A stretch of 64,000 nt of DNA, from assembly GCF_901709675.1 (NCBI RefSeq), contig NC_051098.1, positions 9,241,000-9,304,999 of the forward strand, written 5' to 3'. This DNA comes from Syngnathus acus (Eukaryota; Chordata; Actinopteri; Syngnathiformes; Syngnathidae). A program made the position numbers and the translations under genes. Position 1 is the stretch's first letter; every line of letters begins with the position of its first letter. The notes under the pieces are model-generated. The model saw nothing but the letters and a program-made list of their open reading frames with translations, searched no databases and was not told where the DNA came from. This document shows positions 37,598 to 60,383 of the stretch, piece after piece.

Positions 37598-40500
37598 CTT
37601 TTGACAAATATTTGCACTTTTCCTCAACTTGATGGGGACCAATGAAAATGATTTAGTTGAGTGTGCAGAGGCCAACTTTCTCTTGATAAACGGAGTGACG
37701 TGTATGTGAAATTCATGAGAGAGCACCAGTCTCGCCACCCTAAAGGTGAACAGATTGTGGATTGTGTTAAAAGGGGAGTCATCGTTTCACATTTCAGTCT
37801 GATATAATAAAGACACATGGACCGCCTTAGTGCAGTTTCAGTTACCTCCTCTTGTCACACTCCAATGGAATTGATTTAAGCTCTAATATTTGATGCATTA
37901 GCACATGTTGTTTTGACTCAATTTATTCCCATATTTAATTGGACATAATGACTTCAAAACCGCACATACATTAATCACATAAACTCACAAGTTATCCCTG
38001 CAGATCCTTTCATGAACACCAACACAAGCGAGCAAAGAAACCCTCTTTGCTGTATCTGACATGGCTGTATAGCATTTTTATTTTTCTTCTGTCCAGCCCA
38101 AAAAAATAAACATAATTCAATCAGCCTTTCCACTCCAGATCGTAAAGTTGGAGGTGGAAAGAAAGAAAGGCGAGTGGCTGTTTTATGACTGGATGTGGGA
38201 AGTAAATTTTCATAGGCAGTCAAACTGGAACGCTTGGCTATCGAAGGCCTCCGAGGTCTGGGGGTGGATATACCTTCAAACAAAAGAAAGGCTGCACACA
38301 TATGCTCATAAACACATAAACATACATCAATGCCATTGCACAAATGTAGTTTTCAACTATATACATGCTTTTCTCGGGAATGGATTCATGTCTAACTCGC
38401 TTTGCTGGAGGACAGACATGAGAGATTATGCCGCTTGCTGACGAGCGAAATGTCGGTATTTATGGATCTGTCATAGGTTCCGATGAATAATACATGAGCC
38501 CTCATTGTTGTACAGGAGTAGTGAATGTAAATCGATAGGTGTTCACAAGTGATATCTCTTCTAAGCACTCCCTCGTCTTCCCCTCACTCTTTTTATGTTG
38601 TACCACCATCCCCTGATAATAATGTTTAATGATAGGCATGCAAAGGAAACCATGTGTATGCATTTGTGTATCTCACTAAACTTGATAAGTATGAATAAAC
38701 AACTCTCTTTGCTAACTGGAATGAATAGAAGGCAGCACCCTGCAACTAGAAATATTGTTTCTCTCTTATTTATCGAACAATAAAAACAGAAAATAACAGT
38801 ACAAATGTGTAGAATATAAACCCGTATAGCACCAACACATTGTCACATCAACAGGTGTTACAGTTTTATCTTTCGTCTGAATACGCAGATAAATCTGGGG
38901 GAGGCAGAAGTTCCACTTCCCCTAGTCCCAGTTTTATATTGGTTCCGCTTTGACCGTATCATTCTAAAAAGGCCAAAACCATGAATAATCCTTCAAAGCC
39001 CCCAATTGTTTATTATAAATTATACTATTTATAATGATGCCTTATGTAAATAGCTTGGTGTTATTTAGCAGTTAAATAGAGATAGTATTAGTATTTCATT
39101 GCTAGTTAATTTTAATAGCCCCTCTTCCTGCAGATAGACACTCAAAGCAAGTCACATCCCTGGATTACATAACTCTTGTGTTCCTATCTTCTATCCCACA
39201 CCTGTTTCCAGAGAACCCTCCTTTCGACCTATCAGTAAATGGAATGCCACCTTATTGCACTTTAGCAGCTTGTCAGTGTTTCTAGTAAGAGTAGTAGGTA
39301 TCATTTCTTCCCTATAGGGTTTCTATAAAAGGGCTACCTGACGCACCTTTTTTTAGAGGTCACAAAGGTCATGACCTCTGGAAATGCCTCAAAACTATAC
39401 CTTTAGCATTTGTTCAAATGTTTTTTGGGGGGAGTTCCATTTGCTCACAATGAATGGGTTTACTTTCTACATGTTTCTGGAGGTTTATTTATCCCTCCTT
39501 TGTTTAAGCCTTTTTTCATGACTTTCTTCTGGCTCGGATTTCTCCATTGCACAAACACACACATTTTCTTATTCTGGTGGGGATATTCTTTTATCCCCTC
39601 TGACCCTCTCAAATACATGTCAAAATGCTGGATCTAATTTAAAAGTTGCACAATTGCGTCTTTCAGAGACCCACGGAATACACAAATAAAAACACATGCA
39701 CTCTCTGCCTTACACCTACTTTCAACATTTTAAAGTTTTAATTTATCGTAATCCACCTGGCTTTGGTCAAACACGAGAGCTTGTCATAACCGGGCATGCA
39801 CGATATGATACATACACATCAGACAGCAAGGTTACTCCAGGAGCTCTGTTAGAGGAGAAATTGGATAAAGAATAAAGTATTGAATTGAATTCGATTTAAA
39901 GTTCACCTTGGTGCAATAGTGGAGTGTGAGCCAAAGAAAGCAAAGCCTCACAGTAACCACCTCTTACTACTAATATAACAATTTATTGCCTGACATATAG
40001 GGATGAAAAAAGTAAGGCTGAAATAGACACAAATGTCTATGGAAGCATAATCAGGCGATAATTAATTTTTCACACTTTACCTTCTTATTGGTATGGAATA
40101 ACTCAATTGTATTAGGTTTTGGAGTACAGTATTGACAATACACATAATGGAGAGGCATCTCTCTTAAATAAATCATATCAATGCAATAAATGACAACTAC
40201 GGTAATACGTATATTGTCAAAACCTCCCTGACATTGTCATTAAAAAGTCGACATTATGTAAAAGGTAAAAATAGTTTTATTGTGAAATTAATACCTCTCC
40301 AACAGCGTTAGCTAAAAGGGATTATTATAACTCAATTTGACATTTGCCAAAAATGGGCTTCTGCATGACTCTGACATTGCAGTAGGATTGCCAATTGGAG
40401 GATGGCGCGTCGGTAACTTTTCTTTGACTCAGTTCTAACTGTACACGGATGCTTGATTAATATTTTAAACATCTGCCTGAGCTTCTTCAGTTGGATTAAA

Positions 40501-43500
40501 GTCTGGTAGCTGTTGAGCATGAGACATTCTCTGAAGTGGAGCTCCTCCAGACATAAGTGGTGCTTTTTTTGGCTCCCAGTAATCATGATCATCCTGAAGT
40601 TAATCTTTCAGTAATGAGTGAGCTCATGCAGCTGTCTTTATGTGCGTTATGCTTCCAAAGGTATCTCAAAGACCAGATCAGTTCTACCTTTCCAAGTCTG
40701 TCGAAAGAGTTGTGGGAAGACCCTTTCTCAAATCCAGCATAATTGCACCCAAATGACCTCCAATCTTGGATACCGACAATACTTGAATGATTTGGATGTG
40801 GAAGAATTGAGTGGACAGACTCATAGGCCATTTGTGCATTCAAAGGCAGTTTAGTGAAGCTATTGTTATAGCTCAATTCTGACAGTTCAGTGGATGATTT
40901 GCATACCTCCTTGCACCGTGGCCTAGTTGTGCACTATAGGCTGTTACCACATACAATAAATAAATGCATACGATGGGCTACCACACCTGCATGGTCCACC
41001 TTTACAAGTACTCTGCCATGCACCATATGTTAGCCAGCATTGCTACCTCCTCTCATTGACGCTGTTTAAGGCATTGACTTTAGGACCGATCCCTGTTCTG
41101 TCTCCCGTGCTTTACGACAAACTATTTCTGAGAGTACTGCGTTACTTCTTCACTTAATTTAATTCAAAGGTAAATTGCTTATTCTTCAGAGTAACAGGAC
41201 CCCCTGGTAGCATTATAGGCGAGATGAACCAGACCTCTTGGCTTCTGCAAACTCCTGGTGTCAATAGATGTACTCCTGAATTCATGCTGTTCGAGATATA
41301 TTAGGCTGTTTCAGATGACTTTTAAAATTTGAGTATTAAAAGCTGAAACTTACCATTAAACCATTCAATTGTTTCTTGATATGTCGCAAATTTCTGAGCC
41401 AAATTTGTTGATTGTCTGATTATGCTGACATGCTGATTATGAAGGACAAGTGAGCAGCTGTAAAAATATTAGTGTCATTTTTTGAGTCCGTTTCTCTTCA
41501 TTTTAAAAATCCGAGATGCCAAAACCACTTAACTAGAAATCGGAATATCTCGGAGATAAAACGTCTTACTCCAATGGTTGATATATCATGTGTATGGGAA
41601 TCGTCGCCTACCTGTAAATTTTAAAAACAGTAAAATAAACATGGGGGTAAAATCCCTGATATACAGAACTGGCACTTGCCCCAAATGCAAATACTGTATT
41701 CTTTACAAGAACACAGACGTACTTTGTTCCTGCGTTTTATAGTGTCTCCTGGGCTGATTGTATATGCACACACAAACATGATGCAACCCACCGGCCAGTC
41801 AGCCTCGCTTCTGTTTGTGCTCCAGAGGCTAGTTAGCAAAGACTAGCATCAATCATTTACCCGTGGAGAGAGGCTCAGTCGATGAGGTCGTGCATAGGTG
41901 AAGAGGCCGGATCAGCGCCACAATCCTTCACTCCAAGGGGAGGAGAAGGAGCCAGGAAGACTGTGCGGGCCAGATCCCAGAGCGTGAATGATGTCTTGTA
42001 CAGGATGGAAGGAAGCAAGCTCAGCAAGCTTGACTCGTGAGACTACAAATAAATAAGAATGTAAATAGAAATTCTCCTAACAGGCTTATTACAGAGCTTT
42101 ACTGAGTACTCAAAGTTTACCACCTCAAAATCTGGGCTGAACTTTTGTTTCAGAGAAGCACATCCCTGCTTTATATTTGAGCACACAAATTCACGTGCTC
42201 TTTCCAGTTCATTATACTCCCATTGTAATAAACTGAGTAGAATAACATAAACCATGTCAAGTTTTGCTATTCTTTCTTTGGGGTAGTTTTTATGTCACTG
42301 TTTTTAATAATTCTATTGCGACATTTACTAACAATTGTCTAGCAAACTATTTATTGACTGGCAAGTGCACAGCTGCTGTTCCTGCAGTCTCTTTATATAC
42401 CAATGGCTTCATTTAAATGTCATACAGCGTCATCTGGACAGATTTGCAGTCTTTACAGTCTTGCAAAAGAGTCATTAACAATTACCGGTACGCATATTAG
42501 TGGATTATGAAGGGTTGCATATGCGGATGGGGATCATTTGAATAACATTGTTAACTGTATGCAAAACTTCACAATACAAACACAAATAGCAACTTCAGTT
42601 GTTGTCAGAAACATTCTAAACACCCATGGTTTCCCGCCAATATTTTCCTGACTTATCTTAAACTGCGGCTGATTCATTCCTCTTTAAACTACTAAAAATA
42701 ATTGGATATTCCTATCCATAACAATTTCTATATTTTCACCATGATTCTAGTGTCATCCATATAATAATTACAAATTCAGATACAATAGCCAGCATACTAA
42801 AAAAAATCAGGATTAAGATGTTTGGGAATGTGAGCCCGTGTACACATCTAATTGTAACTGCATGTGAATGTGTGTGTTTGCGTGTGTGTGTGTTTGTGTT
42901 CAAGTGCGTGTGTCATAGCCCACGCAAGCACAGCGATTGGAATCTTATTGCCGTCATCGGTCTGAAAGCTGCACTGAACAGAGAAAATCCCTTAACGTGA
43001 CCCGCACAGCGACATTAACCAGCTCTCTGTCTTCTTTAATCTTCCCTCTTTTTCTCACCATCTCAAGCCAGCAAACGATGAATGCCCCTTGTGATGCCTA
43101 CCTCTTTCATTTTTGTTGGAACAAAACATAAAGCTGGTCTTCTCGGCCTTCTGAATCTGCCTCACAACTTCTCATTGCTCTTTTTTTCTCTCATTTCTTT
43201 TATTTGTTCCTTATCCAATTGTGTGCCTTGCTCTTTCTATATTTAGGCTACTGTACATATCTGTTGGTCTGTCAGGATTTTCAGCTTATCTTTCTTTGGT
43301 ATAACCAGGGTTCTGCTTGAGCTGATAGCCTACTGAACCTACATCAAGCAGCTGTCAAGAAATAGTGGGGGAAGAGGAGTCAGCAATGGTGGTTGAAGGA
43401 TTGACTTGATTAACAATCTTGCCACCATGGAAGCCAATCCACATCACCCAATTACTTTCCCTTGAGACATTTTGGAGCTTAAGATTCATAACAAGGGCCT

Positions 43501-44361
43501 TGGAGACTTTAGGACACTTGCTTGCATGTTTTCTCTTGAGCTTAACAGGTTTATGCAGGTATTTATCTATATGTTCATACTCCAGCAAGGTCACAGGTCA
43601 GCCTCTCCAGTAGGGCTGACAGTGTGACCAGGGGATTTTGATGAGAAGCAATTGAGTGGTCAAGTAGGTGACCTCCCGTGGCCTTCATTTGGGGAAAGGC
43701 CACCCGCTGGCGCTCTTCAGCCCCGAGGTGAGATTAGTCTGGTGAAGCTGATAAAGCTCCGCGTTCTTCCAACAGGGAAACACTCAAGGAAGGATTAAAC
43801 TCCTGGAGAGAGGCGCTTCTTACACAAAGCAGGTGGGGAGACGGGAAAACATCTTTACTTTGAGGCTCCTTGTAGTGTTGCTTAGGTGTCTGTCGCCTGG
43901 AGCTTAAACGTACCAATTTAGATGTGCTACAAACAATAGACGGCATTTTGACAGGCAAACAGCTGGGAAAGTCATTGAGTGTTTGGCTGCTCAGCAATAA
44001 TCACATAGTTTGGCTACTAATTCCCGTGTTTCTCTCAGTATTGTGTTTTCGAACTTTAGACAGATGTCCAAGGCCATCAACTATTTGGAAACAGAAATGT
44101 TTTATAAGGTGCGGAGAAGACGGTTCATAAACTGAGCGGAAAAAATGTCCGCTCTGGTCCCAGATCCCCCATCACGTTCTTTTATTTCTCCTTGGTGTCC
44201 TATCATGACCAGAATCACAACATTCAACGTTCATCCATACAGTACAATCACGGAATAATTCATTAAAAACTGCCCCTAAAACATAATAGGACCCAATACA
44301 AGACTATGTTGTTGATCCCTGTTGATAAAAGGTGGTGAACACCAATACAACCAGTCACAGT
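37598..44361. other. long non-coding stretch
   Basis: No gene is supported. Overlapping open frames at 40332-40876 on both strands have no known motif. A short TG run is at 42870-42900. The block 43640-43800 (GGTGACCTCCCGTGGCC, AAAGGCCACCCGCTGGCG) is more GC-rich and may be a conserved element. Confidence 0.4.
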
Positions 44362-44570
44362 AACACTTAAGAGCAATTTAGCCTCTAATTAACCTAACAT
44401 GCTTGCTTTTGGAATGTGGGAGGAACCCAGAGTACGGCAAAAAAACAAACAAAAAAAAAACGCTAGCACTCAGAGAATATGCAATTCCCTCAAAGGAAGA
44501 GTGGAGCTGAGATTTAAACCTGAATCTCACAACTGTGAGGATGATAACCAGCAGGACAGTGTAAATCTCT
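44362..44570 (-). mobile_element. decayed SINE, reverse orientation
   Basis: AGAGCAATTTAGCCTCTAAT, TTAACCTAACATGCTTGC, TGGAATGTGGGAGGAACCCA and CTCACAACTGTGAGG are the reverse complement of the middle and head of the fish SINE. A poly-A run (44451-44460) has replaced part of it. Confidence 0.6.
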
Positions 44571-45229
44571 TTATCTGCCAATTTCTGAAAATGTGTCTCT
44601 GAGCTTGCCGCTCTCCAGTTCTATGCTGTCCCGCTGTTATGTATTGCACTGGTTTACATAATAACAGCCCCCATAGTGTTTCTCTGCCTATGACTTCAGA
44701 TCCATATCCAAAAGTATGTAGTGAAATAACTAAAATTGATTTTTATGAACAAAAATAAATATACCAAATGTGTTTAAAAGAACAATAACAAACTGAAAGG
44801 GCTTTTTTTTTTTTTTGGTCACACACACATTCACACCGTCATATGCAAGAATCAAACTCATGGTATCGACACACAAGACAGAAAAGTGTACCCCTACCCT
44901 ATCAGCGACTCCCAACAATCTGAAAGTAAAATTTTTGTTTCTGGAAATATCTATAATTATCGCAAAAATATCCTTTGTTTTCATATTTTGGTCAGTTAAT
45001 ACCGTACATTATCTTTTGGTGTTAATTTAAATATAGTTTTTTCGCTATCATAAAGCCGTACAGAAGAAAGAAAATGGATGTTAGTATTAATGAAAAAAAA
45101 AGACTAATAAAACCTAACAAACTTGCTCTATAAATGTAATAAACAACATCTGAAAACCAAAAGTCAAAACAAATAAACATAAACTATAATGAAAACTGCT
45201 CAATTCTTTTCCCCTTACCCAGAGCAAAT
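44571..45229. other. non-coding stretch
   Basis: AT-rich, with a poly-T run at 44803-44816. No gene is seen. Confidence 0.45.
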
Positions 45230-45431
45230 TGTCAAACTCCAGTCCTCAGGGGCCGCATTCCTGCATGTTTTCGAACTTTCCCTCGTTCAACACACTTGAC
45301 TCAAATGATCAGTTCATCCTCACGTTCTGCAGGAGCCTGATAATGATCCTGATTAATTGAATCAGGCATGTTTAACGAGGGAAACTACGAAAACATGTAG
45401 GAATGCGGCCCCCGAGGACTGGAGTTTGACA
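45230..45431. mobile_element. palindromic hAT-like MITE
   Basis: The 202-base element has inverted ends TGTCAAACTCCAGTCCTCAG and CGAGGACTGGAGTTTGACA. The match continues inwards (GGGGCCGCATTCCTGCATG against CATGTAGGAATGCGGCCCC). The centre (CCTGATAATGATCCTGATTA) is not paired. It is a common fish non-autonomous element; the exact target duplication is unclear. Confidence 0.75.
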
Positions 45432-46813
45432 CATTGACATTAGCTCAATCAGCTTCATCGTTGTCACTCATGCCCGACTTAACGCTTCATTTTTTTCTTG
45501 CTCCATTTCTAAACTCAGTTTTCCCGTGTTTATTTAGTTCACTGACAGCCATGCGCCTCCTATTCTCCTCTTCCATTACTCAGTTGAGAAAAGACATACT
45601 TTCACGCTGTGTAGCCACTACGAGGCAAAACCTCTGTCCCCTTTCATCACTGGCTGTTTTCAACCATACTTTCTGCCTTTTAATGTTTGACAACAAGCTC
45701 TGAGCTGAGCGATTTTAAATGCATTCCATACATTCCTTTTTCTTTTGACAATAAGCAGGTCTTTTTAATACCTAAAGTTAGAACAAATACACATGGTCTT
45801 TTTATATTTATGTTACATGACTGTGGAAGATCCTTCTCGAGCAGCTGCTCGTGTGGACATTTTCAAAAACAGACTCAATATTTTAGCCTGACTTTTTGAT
45901 TGAATTATAATTATAGGTTTTATCAATTTCCCCTCTTAGGTACATATTCCTTTTTTATGTTTAAGGTTAGCCTTTTGTTGGATTATTTTAAATTGTATTT
46001 TAAGTTCATAAAATGCATTTCTATCAACTATATTAAGTTAATGTTGATTTTGGCTCAGATTCAGAAAACTGGTGAGCCATGATTGGTTGTGTCCAGAGAC
46101 AACTGTGGTGTCATTTTCAATTGACAGCAAGTGGCCAAATGATTGCCCCCTGAGATGGATTAAAAAATGGTGGATTTTGCCTGTTTAATTCGTATTCCAC
46201 AAACGAAACCTTAATCAGAACACTGTGTTCGGACTAGTTGAGCTGCACAGAACATATTACAAAACGTTTTTTTTACATTTTATTTCCTTTTCAAATATGC
46301 TAGTATAGTACTATACCCATCACACTCAGTCACATAAACTTCATCCCATCTAAGATTACCTGATGTCTGCGAAAGACAGACGTTTCCTGTTAACTATCTA
46401 TCACTGCAAACTTTTAATTATTAATTGATGCGTGCTTATGCTGGTGTTTTTGCAAAACACAATTTGGCACTTGCATTCACCTCATTTTGTTCTCAGTCAT
46501 TTCCCCATTGACCCCATTCTCCGTGCTTCGCGTCTGTTCTTATCAAATCAAAGACTGCACAATCAGTGGTTTACCCCTGCTGGAAATGAGCACGGGAAGC
46601 AGATGTTATTTTGATTAAAACACATACACATGTGTACTAAGTGGAGCTTTGCGACAAATCACCACCGCTGGAGTCATGAAAACATTGTAAACTTCAAAAA
46701 ACAAATCCTTATGGTCCCTTCCAAAGGCTAAGAAACTGCTTGCAGTGATACTTTGGCGTACATACTTTTTTATTACATGAACCCTCCCTAATTGTTAATT
46801 TAATGCAATAAGG
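45432..46813. other. non-coding stretch
   Basis: AT-rich, no gene and no clear repeat. Confidence 0.45.
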
Positions 46814-46892
46814 CACAGGTTTCAAACTCAAGGTGCGGGGACCAAATTCTGCCCACCGCATCCTTTTGTGTGGTCTGCTGAAGCAAATTGTG
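46814..46892 (+). mobile_element. hAT-like terminal fragment (copy 2)
   Basis: CACAGGTTTCAAACTCAAGG...CCTTTTGTGTGGTCTGCTGA...GCAAATTGTG aligns over its length with the fragment at 5386-5469. Confidence 0.5.
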
Positions 46893-47148
46893 TACATCTA
46901 CTTCATTTTTCAATCACAACCAAATGGCAAACTCTCTTCTGTGTATACAGTATGATGATCCATTTTATATTATTATTTAAATTATTTTCACTGGTATAAA
47001 TGGCTCTAACTAACCATACCTGTCAAATTAGCCCACCAAAAAATGTCATCCCTGCAGTGAAGGAGTCATAAGTGGATTTGTGTGCATGATTAAGAGTCAG
47101 AGGGTACATCATCTGGTTTCTACTGTATTAAGTGCCCTTTGGCACCGC

Positions 47149-50100
47149 TTTATTTTCTTCACTTGAGGCTATTATTTTACAAACTAGATATAAAAGGACA
47201 TAAATAAATGTCATAACTTACATGTACCTATATCTCCTTGACAAACATAACAAACAAAACATATGATCATGTCAAAAAAGAGGAAAAAAAAGAACATCAA
47301 TGTTAGATCTACATGACTAGATCTTATGGCATTGGTAGATATACAATTACTGTGGTTCGTTATTTTTGTTCATTTTTTTTTTTTTTTCTTCAAATCATCA
47401 GACATTGAAGTCGAGAAAAAAAAATATTTTACAGTACATTCTAGTTTCCTTCCCAACATGTCTTGCATATTTCCAAACAGGTCCCTTTTTTTTGATCACT
47501 AAACCTCAAAAGTTACACATTACCAAGAGGAAAGAGCCATAGCACTGTATTAAGGACGGTGGTGTTTTTGTGAAGTGTCACTTATATAAGTTGAAAACAT
47601 TCACATAAGTATAGTTTCAAGAGATCAAGGAACAGAGCAAATGAAGTCCTCTGGGTTATATCGATATATGTATGACATGTTTTGGAATAAAAATGAAAAC
47701 TATCAGTCTTTCCTTCTTTGACACCTTGTCCTATAACTCATTGTTGTGCACTGCATGGGGCACCCTTTTCTCATATCCAGGGACTATTTTATCATCACAA
47801 GCTTGACAAGTCCAACTTTTACTCCGAGGCTTTTAGTCACACTTGTCAGTGATCCTGTATCCAAATGTAATCCGTGAATCACGGCCAAAGCACAATTAGG
47901 TTGCTTTCCAGGAAACGTATAGAGTCCAGCTCACGAAGACAAGAGCAACATATTGTACAACATGTTTTCTTTAGCAAACAAGTGTATGTTGGCTTTTCAC
48001 AGGCTTCACAGTGGCCTGTGAATGGACAAGGTTAGTGTTTTTCAGGTACGCAAACCATACAACACAGCATTCACACTTGAGCATTCGTTCACACACCCAA
48101 ATCAATCTTATTTTACATGCAAGCAAAGAAGAAACCAATAAGAAATCCTGAAACAACAACAAAAACAAAACAAACAGCCCTGCATCCATTGGAGCAGGGC
48201 TTTCTAGATTATATTACATTCTTCATATAGTCTTTTCCGATGCTCTTGATCATTCAAATGACTCCAGTGGAGCTGGATGGTGGGAAGAAAGAACATCGTC
48301 TCAGTGTCAGGAGAGGCTGCAGTAAGAAGAGGAGGTTGTCGGAAGAGGAGGAAGACGATGAGGAAGGAAAGGAATTCTGGGGGTGGCGAGTGGAGGCAGG
48401 ATCCTGAGGATGGACGACAGCAGCTGGGGAGCAAAAGAGATATGACGCATCAGTCATTGTGTTTGTCAATATCAATGATTTCTGCTGGCCAGCCAGTCCC
48501 GGGTGGCTTTATAAAACATTCAACTCATATGAAACCAAAACTAGAGCATACAGGGAGAGAGAGCAGCACACAGCAATAGATAGTTCAGATAACTAACTAA
48601 ATAAATAATAATTAGATAAGTGTGCTTCCTGAAGTCTTTGAACGTATTTGAACGTATTAGATGAACTCTAACATCTAAAATAAATGTGACTACTATACAC
48701 CCATATTTTTTTTCCCTTGTATAGTATATATTTCTAATCACGTCGTTAGATGAATCAAGCCACTGCTTGAAAATGTTTTTTGGTTAGGGTCGAAACTTCA
48801 AACATTACAGACTAAACTATTCAAAGCCTCATCATTTGAGTTCTGGACAGTTCTTTGTTATGACATAAATACAGAATCCTCCATGATTATTGGCACCACT
48901 GGTTAAGATGTACTCAAAGCCTTGAAATAAATTACATTTTTATCACAGAAGCATACTTTTATACTGAAACTTGGAGACATGGTTCACCACCAGACACCAG
49001 CTCCTCCTATGGCCATAGCAGTCCTTAGACCTCAACCCTGCATGTAGGGGCTCATTTGATCACTTTGCCAAAGTAGGGAAGCAGGAGGAGGTAGACATAT
49101 TTTGGGGAAATGAGGCGACACTTTTCGATCTCGTCATTGCTGCGTGTAATGAATGAACCGTCTGCGTGGCTGAATTACGACTGTTACCACAAATGGCCAC
49201 TTTATGCTTCATGTTTTGGATTGAATTAAAGGCAAATGTAAAGACAGCTCTTACTGAAAACAACTTTGCAGATCCATGGATAATGTCAGTCATCTCTTGA
49301 GCACTTCCCCCAACCATGCTGAATGCATATAAGATCGGATGTGTGGATGAGCGTTCGTAACTTTCTTAATGTAGGATTTTATTCCATTAAATAAATGCAC
49401 TAGAATTAAATATTGCATTTTCTTTTCCCCCCTTTATTTTGGTCCTGTGTTATTTAGAGTAACAAATTAATTTATTAGTAGCTATAGCGCACATCTTAAG
49501 CAGGGTTACCAATACTTAAGAAAGGCGGTGTATATAACCAAAAGTGGTGAAAACTCTGTTATCGTCTACTTTCTCTTGTGTAAGCTGTCCGAATACATTT
49601 TTCCACGTGTGATAGCACAATATCACAATGAAAAGGGAAGAAAAACAAATACCAGTTCTCACCTTGATAACAGCTTGAGTAATCCTCAGTGGAGTTTGAT
49701 GATTGTGATTCACTCCGTATCCATATTGCGGTTGTTGCATACATCCTTTTGATTAAATCCTGCCATATGGTCCTTTGTCTTGCTGCAGGAATAAACCCTA
49801 TTAAATCCAGCAAAACAATTGTCCACTGAGGAAGTCCTGTAGCAAGATGTGGAGGCCACCAGGGCTCTGATTGTGCGGGATGCATGGGGACGATCCGCGC
49901 AGTTTGTTTGTCAGAGGGGAGATAGGACATTTTGGGAAGACAGGCCATTTGCTCCGGAAGATCAAAAACATTCTCGGCAATGTCCTGAGGGCAACAACAA
50001 CAGAAAACTGCTACCAAAAAAAACAAGCCATGAGGGAGCAAACATGCATGGCCGCAAAATGAACACCCCCGCATCACCATCTTCCTGACAAAGCCAACAT

Positions 50101-50649
50101 TGGATTTGTCTGAGAGCCGAGATCCTAAATGTTGTGTGTGAGCTATCAAACAGATCCAGCTGAGTCAGAACAATGGCAACTGGGGCAGCCCGCGAGTCCC
50201 ACTGAGACAATGCATGTACGATAAACACGGTCACAAGAAGGAAGAAGATCTGCTCTGTGTATCAATCCACTAAGAAAGTTCCAAAAATAACACTTTGCCA
50301 ATCAGAAGGACAAGCGGTTTCCCATTTGTCTTCCTTTTCCTTTCCATGCAATAAAGGCACTCCAGATTGGCCTATCAGAAGCACTTCCAGCTTCCATCTA
50401 TCCGCAAATGTCTTTTCTCAGAAACAAACAAAAAAAGGGCAGAGTAAAGGTCTGAATTTTTGAAAAAGTGCTATTGTCCCCACTTTTTGTTTCATTTTTT
50501 CTTTCAGACCAAATTTAAAGTGCACAGATGAGGTAAACTATTTCTTCATAGTTTGTCTCTTCAAAGGTAGTGTTTTTTTCTTCTTTTTTTTTCTTTTTTG
50601 TTTGTTTGTTTTTATAGGAAATGAAGTCCTTTTCTTAGTTTTGAATCTC
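47149..50649 (-). other. epha4: probable epha4 3' UTR (extent uncertain)
   Basis: The stretch follows the epha4 stop codon and has no other recognisable gene. Minus-strand AATAAA signals (TTTATT on plus) are seen at 49438-49433, 49383-49378 and 47154-47149. The last would give a UTR of about 3.5 kb, similar in size to mammalian EPHA4. Its start is certain; the true cleavage site is not visible. A block at 48290-48430 is strongly pyrimidine-rich in the sense of the mRNA. Confidence 0.4.

Positions 50650-60383
<9,734 letters not shown>

Noticed and set aside
40332-40876. Overlapping open frames on both strands (up to 95 codons)
   Set aside because: I looked for Tc1, LINE and host gene motifs and recognised none; no splice structure.
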